Source: Streptomyces olindensis (GTDB taxonomy: Bacteria; Actinomycetota; Actinomycetes; Streptomycetales; Streptomycetaceae). From it: DNA of 64,000 nt. The stretch covers positions 248,001 to 312,000 of the forward strand of contig JJOH01000019.1 in NCBI GenBank assembly GCA_000696115.1. The letters are read 5' to 3'. The notes beneath the pieces were generated by a model that did not search any database, had not been told where the DNA came from, and saw only the letters and a list, made by a program, of their open reading frames with translations. Positions 1 to 7,798 of this stretch are shown piece by piece (within the stretch, counting starts at the first letter, position 1; each line of letters begins with the position of its first letter). The translations under genes and the position numbers were made by a program.

Positions 1-1029
1 CGGACACGCCTGCCCGGCAAGCCGGGTGGGCCGTTCCTCCAGGGCGCTCGCCGGGGCGCGCAGGACCGGCCCACGGCACACGCAGACGCCGACCCGCCCG
101 GCCGAAACGCCGTGCCCGCACGGGCGGGATCACCCGCTGCCCCTCCCCCGGCCCTCTCCCTCACCTCCGTCACCTTCGCCTACGGCCCGGCGAGCACCCC
201 GGTCGTCGACGGCCTCGACCTCACGCTCGCGCCCGGCACGCACCTGGCCGTCGTCGGCCCCAGCGGTGCCGGGAAGTCCACGCTGACCGCCCTCGTCGCC
301 GGGCTCCTCGCGCCGGACCGGGGCACGATCACGGTGGGCGGACACACCGTGCCCGGGCCGGAGGCCGCCGCCGCGCGCGTGCTCATCCCGCAGGAGGCGT
401 ACGTCTTCGACGGCACCCTGGCCGAGAACCTCGCGTACCTGCGTCCGGACCCCGTGCCCGAGGAGGACATGCTCGCCGCCGCCGAGGCGGTCGGCCTCGC
501 CCCGCTGGCCGACCGCCTCGGCGGCCTCAGGGCCCGGGTCGACCCCGCCGCCCTGTCGGCCGGCGAACGGCAGCTCGTCGCCCTGACCCGGGCTTTCCTG
601 TCGTACGCCCCGCTCGCCCTGCTCGACGAGGCCACCTGCCATCTCGACCCCGAGACGGAGGAGCGGGCGGAGCGGGCCTTCGCCGCGCGGCCGGGCGGGA
701 CCCTGGTGGTCGTCGCCCACCGCATCAGCTCGGCCCGCCGCGCCGACCGCGTGCTGGTCATGGACGGCCGGAGCACGGCGTACGGCGGCCACGAGGAGCT
801 GCTGCGGTCCTCGGCGCCGTACCGGGACCTCGTCGGCAGCTGGACACCCGTGCCGTGCCGGCGGCGGTCAGAGCCAGCCCTGACCCTGGGAGATGCGGAT
901 CGCGTCGATGCGGTTGCGGGCCCCGGTCTTGCGGGTGATGGCCGCCATGTAGTTGCGCACGGTCCCGTGGGACAGGTGCAGGCTCCCGGCGATCTCCGCG
1001 ATGGAGGCTCCCTCGGCCGCGAGGGATAA
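1..1029 (+). CDS. ABC transporter ATP-binding domain, 5' end outside window
   Basis: This is the nucleotide-binding domain of an ABC transporter. The Walker A motif (GPSGAGKST) lies at about bases 261-287, followed by a Q-loop (IPQE), a degenerate signature (LSAGERQ), Walker B (LALLDEA) and the switch His (VVVAHR). The frame stays open to base 1, and the stretch before the domain reads like a Pro/Ala-rich linker. I infer the C-terminal half of an exporter with its membrane domain outside the window; a stand-alone ATPase starting near 112 is the alternative. The last ~54 codons (868-1029) lie antisense to the next gene and do not look like ABC sequence, so the natural C-terminus was probably near base 860. 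Confidence 0.75.
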   Translation, partial: RTRLPGKPGGPFLQGARRGAQDRPTAHADADPPGRNAVPARAGSPAAPPPALSLTSVTFAYGPASTPVVDGLDLTLAPGTHLAVVGPSGAGKSTLTALVAGLLAPDRGTITVGGHTVPGPEAAAARVLIPQEAYVFDGTLAENLAYLRPDPVPEEDMLAAAEAVGLAPLADRLGGLRARVDPAALSAGERQLVALTRAFLSYAPLALLDEATCHLDPETEERAERAFAARPGGTLVVVAHRISSARRADRVLVMDGRSTAYGGHEELLRSSAPYRDLVGSWTPVPCRRRSEPALTLGDADRVDAVAGPGLAGDGRHVVAHGPVGQVQAPGDLRDGGSLGREG

Positions 1030-1476
1030 CACGCTCAGTTCTCTTCGGGTCAGCGGCATCTCGGCCGCCTTGAGGAATCCGAAGCCCAGCGAGTCGTTGA
1101 CGAAACGTTCCCCCTCGGCGACCCGGCGGATCCCGCGCAGCAGGTTCTGCGGCGAGCCCTCCTTGTCGACGTAACCGAGCGCCCCCGCCTCGACCGCCCG
1201 CTTCAGCAACCCCGGCCGGTTCGCCGTGGCGAGGACGAGCAGCCGCGGGCGCGTGCGGTCCGGGCCGGGCCGGCACAGCTCCCTCAGCGGCGGAATGCCG
1301 TAGGAGTCCGCGCACTCCAGGTCCGCCGCGCACACATCCGGCCGCACCGACCGCACCATGCCCGGCGCACCGCGCCACGAGGTGTCGTGCACCGCCAGAT
1401 CGGACTCCCCCCGCAGCCACTCAGCCAGCACCGATCGCACCAGACACTCGTCGTGCACCAGAAGCACCCGGATCAA
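868..1476 (-). CDS. LuxR/NarL-type response regulator
   Basis: A 202-residue two-component response regulator. The N-terminal receiver domain begins IRVLLVHDE, has the likely phospho-accepting Asp in the AADLECA segment and a conserved Lys in GYVDKEG. The C-terminal LuxR helix-turn-helix starts at LTRRELSVL and has the recognition-helix segment LSHGTVRNYM. I chose the TTG at 1476 because the receiver begins there and a GGGGGTGG stretch precedes it; the open frame extends further upstream but the extra residues do not resemble a receiver. No sensor kinase is adjacent. It converges on, and overlaps by 162 nt, the ABC ATPase gene. Confidence 0.85.
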   Translation of the reverse strand: MIRVLLVHDECLVRSVLAEWLRGESDLAVHDTSWRGAPGMVRSVRPDVCAADLECADSYGIPPLRELCRPGPDRTRPRLLVLATANRPGLLKRAVEAGALGYVDKEGSPQNLLRGIRRVAEGERFVNDSLGFGFLKAAEMPLTRRELSVLSLAAEGASIAEIAGSLHLSHGTVRNYMAAITRKTGARNRIDAIRISQGQGWL

Positions 1477-1802
1477 CTGCCACCCCCTCGGCTCGCCTGC
1501 GCCCTCTCGTCCTGGTGAGCGCGTGCCCCATTGTTCGCGACCGTGACCCTGCGTGGGCGCGGAGAACCGGCCATCAGGGTGCGCGGGGGCGCACGCGCGG
1601 CGCCTGTACGCCCAGCCGCGCTTCGACTTCGTGGGCATGGGTCGCGGCGGTCGGGGTACGCACGCGCCTTCTCCGAAGCCACACTCCTGTGACCGACGGT
1701 AACCGGGATCGGCCCCCGAGCCTCTCGTCGTGCGCAACGGGCCGCCAGGGGGGAGATTTGTTCCTGGGCCCGGTCGCGCGGCCGTGCGAGGAGGTGGTCG
1801 GC

Positions 1803-3950
1803 GTGTCCGACGGGCAGTCGTCCGCGCAGGCGCCGGCAGCCGCCAGGTCGCCGGTGGGCCGTCCGCTGCTGTCCCTGGCGCTGGCCTCGATGATGGACGA
1901 GGTGCACGCCCACTCCGGCGCGGTCTACCTGCTGTCGCCGGACCAGCCGGTGCTGGAGATGGCGGTGATGGCGGGGCTGCCCCGGGCGTTCGCGGCGCCC
2001 TGGGAGCGGGTCGGGCTGAGCGCGCCGATCCCGGTCGCCGACGCGGCGCGCGAGCGGCGGCTGGTCTGGGTCGGCGGCGAGGAGGAGATGGCCCGCCACT
2101 ATCCGCGGATCGCCGTGGTGCTGCCCTATCCGTTCGCCCTCGCCGCGGTGCCGGTGGCCACCGAGTCCACCGTGTACGGCGCGGTCTTCGTCACCTGGCC
2201 GGGCGCGCATCCACCGGAGCTGTCCGAGCACGAGCGCGAGCACCTGACCGCGGCCTGCGGGCGGCTCGCGGTCCGGCTGCAGCGGGCCGCCGAGCACAGC
2301 ATCCCGCCGTACTCCGAGTCCGATCTGGTCGCCTCTCCCCTGGTGGGCGGCATGGCGGGCACGCTCGGCACGGTCGAGGCGGCCCGGATGGTGAGCCGGC
2401 TGCCCTACGGGCTGGTCTCGCTGGATCTGCACGGGCGGATCGGCTTCGTCAACGCGGCGGCGGCCGAGCTGCTGAACGTCCCGGTCAGCCGGCTGCTCGG
2501 CACGCAGCTGTGGGCGTCGGTGCCGTGGCTCAACGACCCCGTCTACGAGGACCGCTACCGGGCGGCGCTGATGAGCCAGCACACCACCTCGTTCGTGGCG
2601 CTGCGCCCGCCCGGCGAGTGGCTGTCGTTCCGGCTGTATCCGAGCACGACGGGCCTGAGCGTGCGCATCACCAGGTCTCGGGCCGTGTCGGAGATGAACC
2701 GGGCCGCGCCGCCGTCCGACGGGAAGCCGTCCCGACTGGTCACCATGTCGCAGGTGCTGGACCTGGCCAGCGCGCTCACCGAGGCGGTGGGCGTGCAGGA
2801 CGTGGTGCAGCTGGTCGCGGACGAGATCGCCCCCGCCGTGGGCAGCCAGGCCCTCGTCGTGCTGGGCTCCCGGGGGAACCGGCTGCGCGTGCTGGGGCAC
2901 CGCGGCTACCGGGACGCGCACGTGGTGGAGCGGTTCGACGGGATGCCGCTGACCGAGCCGACGCCCGGCACGCAGGTGCTGCGGACCGGTGTGCCCGCGT
3001 TCTTCGAGTCGCAGGAACAGCTGGAGCGCCTGTACCCGGCGCGGGTCATGACGCCCGACGGGTTCGCGGCCTGGGCGTACCTGCCGCTGATCGCCCAGGG
3101 GCGGCCGGTCGGGACGTGCGTGCTCTCCTACGCCGAGCCGCACCCGTTCCCCACGGAGGAGCGGGCGGTGATGACCAGTCTGGCCGGGCTCATCGCCCAG
3201 GCGCTGGAGCGGGCCCTGCTCTACGACGCCAAGCACCGGCTGGCGCACGGCCTCCAGGAAGCCCTGTTGCCGCACTCCCTGCCGTCGCTGCCCGGCATCG
3301 AGGCGGCGGGCCGCTACGTGCCGGCCACGCAGGGCATGGACATCGGCGGCGACTTCTACGACCTGGTGCGCACCCAGGGCATGGCGGCCGCGGTGATCGG
3401 GGACGTGCAGGGGCACAACGTCACGGCGGCCGGGCTGATGGGCCAGGTCCGCACCGCGGTCCGGGCGTACACGACCGTGGGCCAGGCGCCCGAGGAGGTC
3501 ATGCGCAGCACCAACCGGCTGCTGCTCGACCTGGGCTCCGACCTGTTCGCCAGCTGCCTGTACCTGCGGCTCGACCCGGCGCACGGCCGGGCCGTGATGT
3601 CCCGGGCCGGTCATCCGCCGCCGCTGCTGAGACGGCCGGACGGGCGGGTCCGCGTCCTCGACCTCGCCGGAGGCCCGCTGCTGGGCATCGACGCCTCGGC
3701 GGTGTACCCGACGACGGAGGTCGCCCTGCCCCCCGGCTCCCTGCTCGTCCTGTACACCGACGGGCTGGTGGAGTCCCCCGGCACGGACTTCGAGGAGGCC
3801 CTGGCGGACCTGGGCCGACGCCTGACGGACGCCGGGGACGGGCCGCTGGACGAGCTGGCCGACAGCCTGGTGCATCACCAGCGGCTCCACACGGACGGCG
3901 AGGAACGCCTCGACGACATCGCCCTGTTGCTCCTCCGGGCCCTCGGGTAG
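1803..3950 (+). CDS. GAF-PAS-GAF-SpoIIE (PP2C-type) serine phosphatase
   Basis: A 715-residue cytoplasmic sensor phosphatase. A GAF-like domain occupies about residues 30-170, a PAS-like domain about 200-290 (DLHGRIGFVNAAAAELL) and a second GAF about 320-475. The C-terminal SpoIIE/PP2C domain has the metal-binding motifs GGDFYDLV, GDVQGHN and YTDGLVE. No membrane segment is visible. Such proteins usually dephosphorylate STAS-type anti-anti-sigma factors, but no partner-switching gene is adjacent, so the target is unknown. The GTG at 1803 is chosen because GAGGAGGTGG sits just upstream (1788-1797); the frame is open further upstream without domain-like sequence. It diverges from the response-regulator gene. 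Confidence 0.87.
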   Translation: MSDGQSSAQAPAAARSPVGRPLLSLALASMMDEVHAHSGAVYLLSPDQPVLEMAVMAGLPRAFAAPWERVGLSAPIPVADAARERRLVWVGGEEEMARHYPRIAVVLPYPFALAAVPVATESTVYGAVFVTWPGAHPPELSEHEREHLTAACGRLAVRLQRAAEHSIPPYSESDLVASPLVGGMAGTLGTVEAARMVSRLPYGLVSLDLHGRIGFVNAAAAELLNVPVSRLLGTQLWASVPWLNDPVYEDRYRAALMSQHTTSFVALRPPGEWLSFRLYPSTTGLSVRITRSRAVSEMNRAAPPSDGKPSRLVTMSQVLDLASALTEAVGVQDVVQLVADEIAPAVGSQALVVLGSRGNRLRVLGHRGYRDAHVVERFDGMPLTEPTPGTQVLRTGVPAFFESQEQLERLYPARVMTPDGFAAWAYLPLIAQGRPVGTCVLSYAEPHPFPTEERAVMTSLAGLIAQALERALLYDAKHRLAHGLQEALLPHSLPSLPGIEAAGRYVPATQGMDIGGDFYDLVRTQGMAAAVIGDVQGHNVTAAGLMGQVRTAVRAYTTVGQAPEEVMRSTNRLLLDLGSDLFASCLYLRLDPAHGRAVMSRAGHPPPLLRRPDGRVRVLDLAGGPLLGIDASAVYPTTEVALPPGSLLVLYTDGLVESPGTDFEEALADLGRRLTDAGDGPLDELADSLVHHQRLHTDGEERLDDIALLLLRALG

Positions 3951-4558
3951 GGCCGTCCCGCGGCTGCCGAGCGGCCTGGCGCCGCCCCGGCCGCCGCATC
4001 GGCCACGCCGAGTCGGCCACCGTAGGCGGCGGCGTCGGGCGGGACGGCCGGAGGCGGCTCGTGGCCTACGGTGACTCCGGCGACTCCAGCCATCCGCCTC
4101 GCGTCTCGCCGACCAGCGGCCGGGGCGGGTTCCCCGGTGGCGCTCGGACGAGCCAGTCCTCCCGCCGGAGGCCCGGCCCGGTCTACCGCCGGCGGGAACC
4201 GCGTCCGTGGCCGCACGGTGCCCAAGGACGCACCGCGTCCCGGACCGCACGGTGCCCAAGGACGCACCGCGTCCGGGGCCGCACGGTGGCGAAGGCCCAC
4301 CGTGGCAAAGGCCGCACCGTGGCCGGGAAGACCGGTGGCCCGGAACGCCAGCGGGCTGGCCCGGTCCACCGCCGGCCGGAACCGCGTCCGTGGCCGCACA
4401 GTGGCCAAGGCCGCACGGCGGCCGGGAAGGCCGTGGCCCGGAGCGCCGGTGGGCCCGGGAAGGTCGGTGGCCGCGAACACCGGTGAGCCGGCCCGGTCCC
4501 GCCTGGAAGGGGGCGGGACCGGGCCGGCGGCGTCGGACCGGCTGCCGACGGTCTCAGG
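3951..4558. other. Repeat-rich intergenic spacer, no gene supported
   Basis: A 608-bp spacer between the convergent 3' ends of the phosphatase and protease genes. It is extremely GC-rich and contains tandem and spaced repeats (separate entry). Long open frames exist on both strands only because stop codons are rare at this base composition. None has a convincing ribosome-binding site or recognisable domain. Confidence 0.6.
4175..4410. repeat. Nested direct repeats in spacer
   Basis: A 53-bp unit at 4175-4227 recurs at 4358-4410 with only a few mismatches (period 183 bp). Inside this span a 34-bp unit starting CCGCACGGTGCCCAAGGACG is repeated in tandem at 4211 and 4245, with a third partial copy from 4279. 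Further degenerate copies of the core (CCGCACGG, AAGGCCG, CACCGTGGC) follow to about 4440. The pattern looks like slippage-type expansion in non-coding DNA. Confidence 0.85.
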
Positions 4559-5914
4559 TCAGCGGGACTCGGTCAGGCTCGAGTCGCCCTCGACACCCTG
4601 GCCCGCGTCCTGGCCGGCACCCGCTTCCTCGCCTCCGGCCTGCTCGCCGGCACCGGCCTCCTCACCGGCGCCCGCCTCTTCACCGGCACCAGCCCCAGCT
4701 TCCTGACCGGCGCCCGCTTGCTCACCGGCACCAGCCCCGGCGTCCTGACCGGCGCCCGCCTCTTCACCGGCACCCGCTTCCTCGCCCGCACCGGCGCCGC
4801 CGCCGAGGGTCGCGCCGACCGCCTCCAGGGCGGTGGTGACCGGCTGGAAGAACGTCTCGCCGCCGACCGTGCAGTCACCGCTGCCGCCGGAGGTCAGGCC
4901 GATCGCGAGACCGTCCTGGGTGAACAGCGAGCCGCCGCTGTCGCCGGGCTCGGCGCAGACGTTGGTCTGGATGAGGCCCGTGACCGTGCCCTCGGGGTAG
5001 TTCACCGTGGCGTCGAGGCCGAGGACCTGGCCGTCGGCGAGCCCGGTGGTGCTGCCCATCCGGAAGACCTCCTGGCCGACGGTCGCCTCCGCGGCCTCGG
5101 TGATCTGGACGGTCTGGTTGCCGGTGTTGACCTCGCTGGGCGCCTCGGTCGCCGGGTCGTCGTACTTCACGAGCGCGAAGTCGCCGTCGCCGGGGAAGGT
5201 CGACTGGTCGACGGTGGCGATCGGCTGGCCGCCCTGCGTGTCGGACCACTCGTTGCCGCCGAGGGTGCAGTGACCGGCCGTCAGGAACGCCGGGGATCCG
5301 TCGCCCGCGGTGACGTTGAAGCCGAGGGAGCAGCGCGAGCCGCCCGCGAAGATGGCGTCACCGCCCGAGACGAACGGCTTGAAGGTGCCCGACGACTTCT
5401 TGATGGTGGCCATGCCGGAGCCGAGGCTCCGCACGGTGCTCTCCAGTCTGTCCCACTTGGCACCGGTCACGGTGCTGTCGGCGGTCACCAGGAGCTTGTT
5501 GGTGCGCGGGTCGATCGACCACGAGGTGCCCGCGATGGTCGCCTCGGACTTCAGCGTCGACGCCCCGTCCTGGAGCTCCGACCAGCTGTTCTCGACCTCG
5601 CGCACCTTCGCGCCGGCCGCCTTCGCCTGCACGATCACGTTGTTGTTGTCGCCCGGTACGACGTTGACGACGAGCTGCTGGCTGTCGCCGTCGTAGTAGG
5701 AGCCGCCGAACGCCTCACCGAGGAGCCCGGAGAGCTGCGAGGCGAGATCCGAGGCGTCGCCCGCCTTCAGGGTCTTCGGCGCGGCCGCCGCGTCGTCGGA
5801 CGAACCGTCCTGTGACGCGTTGGCGTTGGGGAGCAGGATCGCGGCCGCGCCGAGCGCCACCACGCTGCCCGCCGCTATCGCGGCCTTGCGCTTCGGAATT
5901 CGCTTGTGACTCAA
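4559..5914 (-). CDS. Secreted streptogrisin-like serine protease (S1 family) with Gly/Ala/Glu tail
   Basis: A 451-residue preproenzyme. A signal peptide spans about residues 1-34 and a propeptide of the alpha-lytic type about 45-181. The mature chymotrypsin-fold domain begins near VSGGDAIF (182 onward). The catalytic triad is His215 (TAGHC), Asp245 (GDGDFAL) and Ser326 (GDSGGS), with cysteines placed as in streptogrisins. Most streptogrisins end near residue 370. Here an 81-residue extension (371-451) of repeated AGAGEE/AGAGQ units follows and ends SSLTESR, with no sorting motif. GAGGAG lies just before the ATG. Its role is probably extracellular protein degradation; an SSI-type inhibitor is encoded 11 kb away. 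Confidence 0.92.
   Translation of the reverse strand: MSHKRIPKRKAAIAAGSVVALGAAAILLPNANASQDGSSDDAAAAPKTLKAGDASDLASQLSGLLGEAFGGSYYDGDSQQLVVNVVPGDNNNVIVQAKAAGAKVREVENSWSELQDGASTLKSEATIAGTSWSIDPRTNKLLVTADSTVTGAKWDRLESTVRSLGSGMATIKKSSGTFKPFVSGGDAIFAGGSRCSLGFNVTAGDGSPAFLTAGHCTLGGNEWSDTQGGQPIATVDQSTFPGDGDFALVKYDDPATEAPSEVNTGNQTVQITEAAEATVGQEVFRMGSTTGLADGQVLGLDATVNYPEGTVTGLIQTNVCAEPGDSGGSLFTQDGLAIGLTSGGSGDCTVGGETFFQPVTTALEAVGATLGGGAGAGEEAGAGEEAGAGQDAGAGAGEQAGAGQEAGAGAGEEAGAGEEAGAGEQAGGEEAGAGQDAGQGVEGDSSLTESR
4598..4795 (-). repeat. Minisatellite encoding the protease tail
   Basis: On the coding strand, variants of a 12-21 bp unit (GCGGGYGCCGGTGARGAG-like) encode repeated AGAGEE, AGAGQ and AGAGAGEQ blocks covering roughly residues 374-439. 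The repeat is in frame and almost only changes third positions or Glu/Gln, as expected for an expanding coding minisatellite under selection for composition. Confidence 0.8.
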
Positions 5915-6659
5915 ACTTCTCTCCTCCTGAGGGACGGAGTATGTGCCGCCGTCCGGCAGCTTCGGGGGGCGCCTGGATGGCTGTTGGTACGCACGGGCCG
6001 AGTGGGGCGTTCAATTCCGTTTGCAAGTGATCCCTTCGCATCACGGAACCGGCCAACTCCCGCCGCCCGCGCGCCGACCGCGCGATCCGCGACTCCCCTG
6101 GTCACAGCGGGCCGCTCCGGAGGGGGGAAGGGGGTTGCCCACGGCGGTGCGATGGCCGGATGACGGCGTTTCAGCGGCGGGCGTCAGTCCGACCCGCCGA
6201 ACAGACACGGTCCGTATGCGCGAGGAAACGATCTGTTGCGATGGTCGAGTTGAATCCCGACTTCAGCGAATCTGCACATCGAATGCTCAACCCGGTCACC
6301 AAGTCGAAGGTTGTCCACAGGCCGGCCGACGGTGTCACGCCTTTGGGGCGGGAGTGCCGGATTCGCCGCCCCGGGAGGCAAGGGATCGGATGAGCCGATG
6401 CCGTGCCGCATGTGAAGAACTCGCCACCAAGGCGTGCACACACCTGCACGGAACGGGGCTCCTGCGACGCAAGTTGCCTGGTGAGGCTGGTGGTTGATTG
6501 GAAGCGCGCGCCCGCAGCGTGCTTTGATCCATCGCACCGCGGGGGCCGCGAAGGGCACTCGGAAACGGATGTCCGGCGCTCGCGGTCGCGGCCGTCATCT
6601 GTCCCCCAGAGGGGGCCGCTCCCCCCTTGTGAGATATCCATACGAAGGGAAGTTCCACC
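5915..6659. other. Divergent promoter region between protease and peptide operon
   Basis: A 745-bp spacer between divergently transcribed genes, holding the promoters of both. The part from about 6230 to 6330 is less GC-rich than its surroundings. Short open frames occur but show no codon bias or plausible ribosome-binding site. I could not identify a definite -35/-10 pair or operator. Confidence 0.5.
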
Positions 6660-6875
6660 ATGAACTCCACCCCCCAGGTTGAGACCGTCGAGATCGCCGA
6701 CGCCGAGCTCGACGCCGTTTCCGGTGGCCTGTCCGTGAACGCCGTGAACACCGTCACCGACACGGTCGACAGCATCGCCCCGGTCTCCGGCCTGGTGAAC
6801 ACCGCTGTCGGCACCGTCGAGGGCGTCACCGGCCTGAACACGGCTCCGGTCACCAACCTGGTCGCCGGTCTCTGA
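6660..6875 (+). CDS. Double-glycine leader peptide, Cys-free bacteriocin-like precursor
   Basis: A 71-residue peptide. Residues 1-23 form a typical double-glycine leader (acidic EIADAELDAVSGG), the type cut by C39 peptidases. The predicted 48-residue core (24-71) is rich in Val, Thr, Asn and Gly and has no Cys, Trp, Lys or Arg, so lanthionine or disulfide cross-links are impossible. The core consists of two imperfect copies: VNTVTDTVDSIAPVSGL (29-45) and a longer copy from 46 to 67 beginning VNTAVGTVEGV and ending APVTNL. GAAGGGAAG precedes the ATG. A hairpin follows, then the HlyD and ABC exporter genes. No LanM, YcaO, radical SAM or other modifying enzyme is in the window. Its biological activity is unknown. 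Confidence 0.88.
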   Translation: MNSTPQVETVEIADAELDAVSGGLSVNAVNTVTDTVDSIAPVSGLVNTAVGTVEGVTGLNTAPVTNLVAGL

Positions 6876-6897
6876 TCGAGCCCTTGTGCCGTTGAGG

Positions 6898-6924
6898 CCC
6901 GGAACCGCAGCCGGCGGTTCCGGG
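6898..6924 (+). terminator. Hairpin terminator/attenuator after the precursor gene
   Basis: CCCGGAACCGC (6898-6908) pairs perfectly with GCGGTTCCGGG (6914-6924) over a 5-nt loop and is followed by TTCTTC. Its position between the peptide gene and its exporter genes suggests partial termination, giving more precursor than transporter transcript. Confidence 0.75.
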
Positions 6925-6991
6925 TTCTTCGGGTGCCGTGGCGACCTCTGCCACGGCCGTCAGAACCTCTTCTACGGGTGAGGGAAGTTCC

Positions 6992-7798
6992 TTGCAGTTC
7001 CGCCAACAGGCCCTCGCCAAGCTTCAGTCACCGGAGGAACTCGACCTCCCGGTGCGTTTCGCCCGCCCGCAGGGCTGGCTCGTGCTCTCGGTGACGGTGG
7101 TCGCGATGGCCGCCGCCTCGGTGTGGGCGGTGACCGGCTCGGTGACCTCCACCGTCAGCGCGCCCGCCATCCTCACGCACGGGCAGGGCAGTTACGTCCT
7201 CCAGAGCCCCGTCGCGGGCCAGGTCACCGCGGTGCTCGCCAAGCAGGGCCAGCAGGTGCCCGCCGACGCCCCCGTGCTGAAGGTCCGTACGGCCAGGGGC
7301 GAGACGGTCGTCCGCACGCTCGACGCGGGCCGCGTCTCCGCACTCGCCGCCACCGTCGGGCAGATCATCCAGACGGGCGCGAACGTCGCCGCCGTCGAGA
7401 AGGTCGCCCGCGCCCAGGACCCGCTGTACGCGACCGTGTACGTGCCCGCCGAGAACGCCGCCTCGATCCCCGACGACGCCGCCGTCGACCTGACCGTGCA
7501 GTCGGTGCCGACCCAGGAGTACGGCGTGCTGCGCGGCCATGTGAAGTCGGTGGACCGCTCGGCGCAGTCCCCGCAGCAGATCTCCGCGTTCCTCGGGGAC
7601 AGCCAGCTGGGCGAGCAGTTCACGAAGAAGGGCAGGCCGGTGGCCGTCACGGTCCGGCTGGACAAGTCGTCCGCCACGAAGAGCGGTTACCGGTGGTCGT
7701 CCGCGGACGGGCCGCCGTACAAGCTGACCTCCATGACGCTGGCCACGGGGTCGATCCGGCTGGCCGACCAGCGTCCCGTCGACTGGCTGCTGCCATGA
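6992..7798 (+). CDS. HlyD-family secretion adaptor (NHLM-type)
   Basis: A 268-residue periplasmic-adaptor-like protein. A short cytoplasmic N-terminus (FRQQALAKLQSPEELDLPV) is followed by one membrane segment near residues 30-50. An extracytoplasmic barrel-sandwich/lipoyl-like region comes next (VLQSPVAGQVTAVLAKQGQQV). The N-terminal LQSPEELD stretch is typical of adaptors paired with NHLM bacteriocin exporters. I prefer the TTG at 6992 because GAGGGAAG lies directly upstream and family members start there; a GTG at 6938 would add 18 unusual residues and begin just after the hairpin. Its stop overlaps the next start (ATGA). It should link the C39 exporter to the outside. Confidence 0.85.
   Translation: MQFRQQALAKLQSPEELDLPVRFARPQGWLVLSVTVVAMAAASVWAVTGSVTSTVSAPAILTHGQGSYVLQSPVAGQVTAVLAKQGQQVPADAPVLKVRTARGETVVRTLDAGRVSALAATVGQIIQTGANVAAVEKVARAQDPLYATVYVPAENAASIPDDAAVDLTVQSVPTQEYGVLRGHVKSVDRSAQSPQQISAFLGDSQLGEQFTKKGRPVAVTVRLDKSSATKSGYRWSSADGPPYKLTSMTLATGSIRLADQRPVDWLLP

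Noticed and set aside
1473..4259. Very long open frame antisense to the SpoIIE phosphatase gene
   Set aside because: It is an antisense shadow caused by GC-rich third positions; the plus-strand frame has clear GAF/PAS/SpoIIE motifs and a ribosome-binding site.
4071..4706. 211-codon plus-strand frame across the repeat spacer
   Set aside because: It is Pro/Arg/Ala-rich with no domain, repeats at the DNA level in several frames, and runs antisense into the protease tail.
6241..6393. 50-codon frame in the protease/peptide divergent region
   Set aside because: First codons have AT-rich third positions, there is no well-spaced Shine-Dalgarno, and the C-terminus is Arg-rich noise.
6660..6875. Class II lanthipeptide precursor
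   Set aside because: The leader fits, but the core has no Cys and no LanM-like enzyme is present, so lanthionine rings cannot form.
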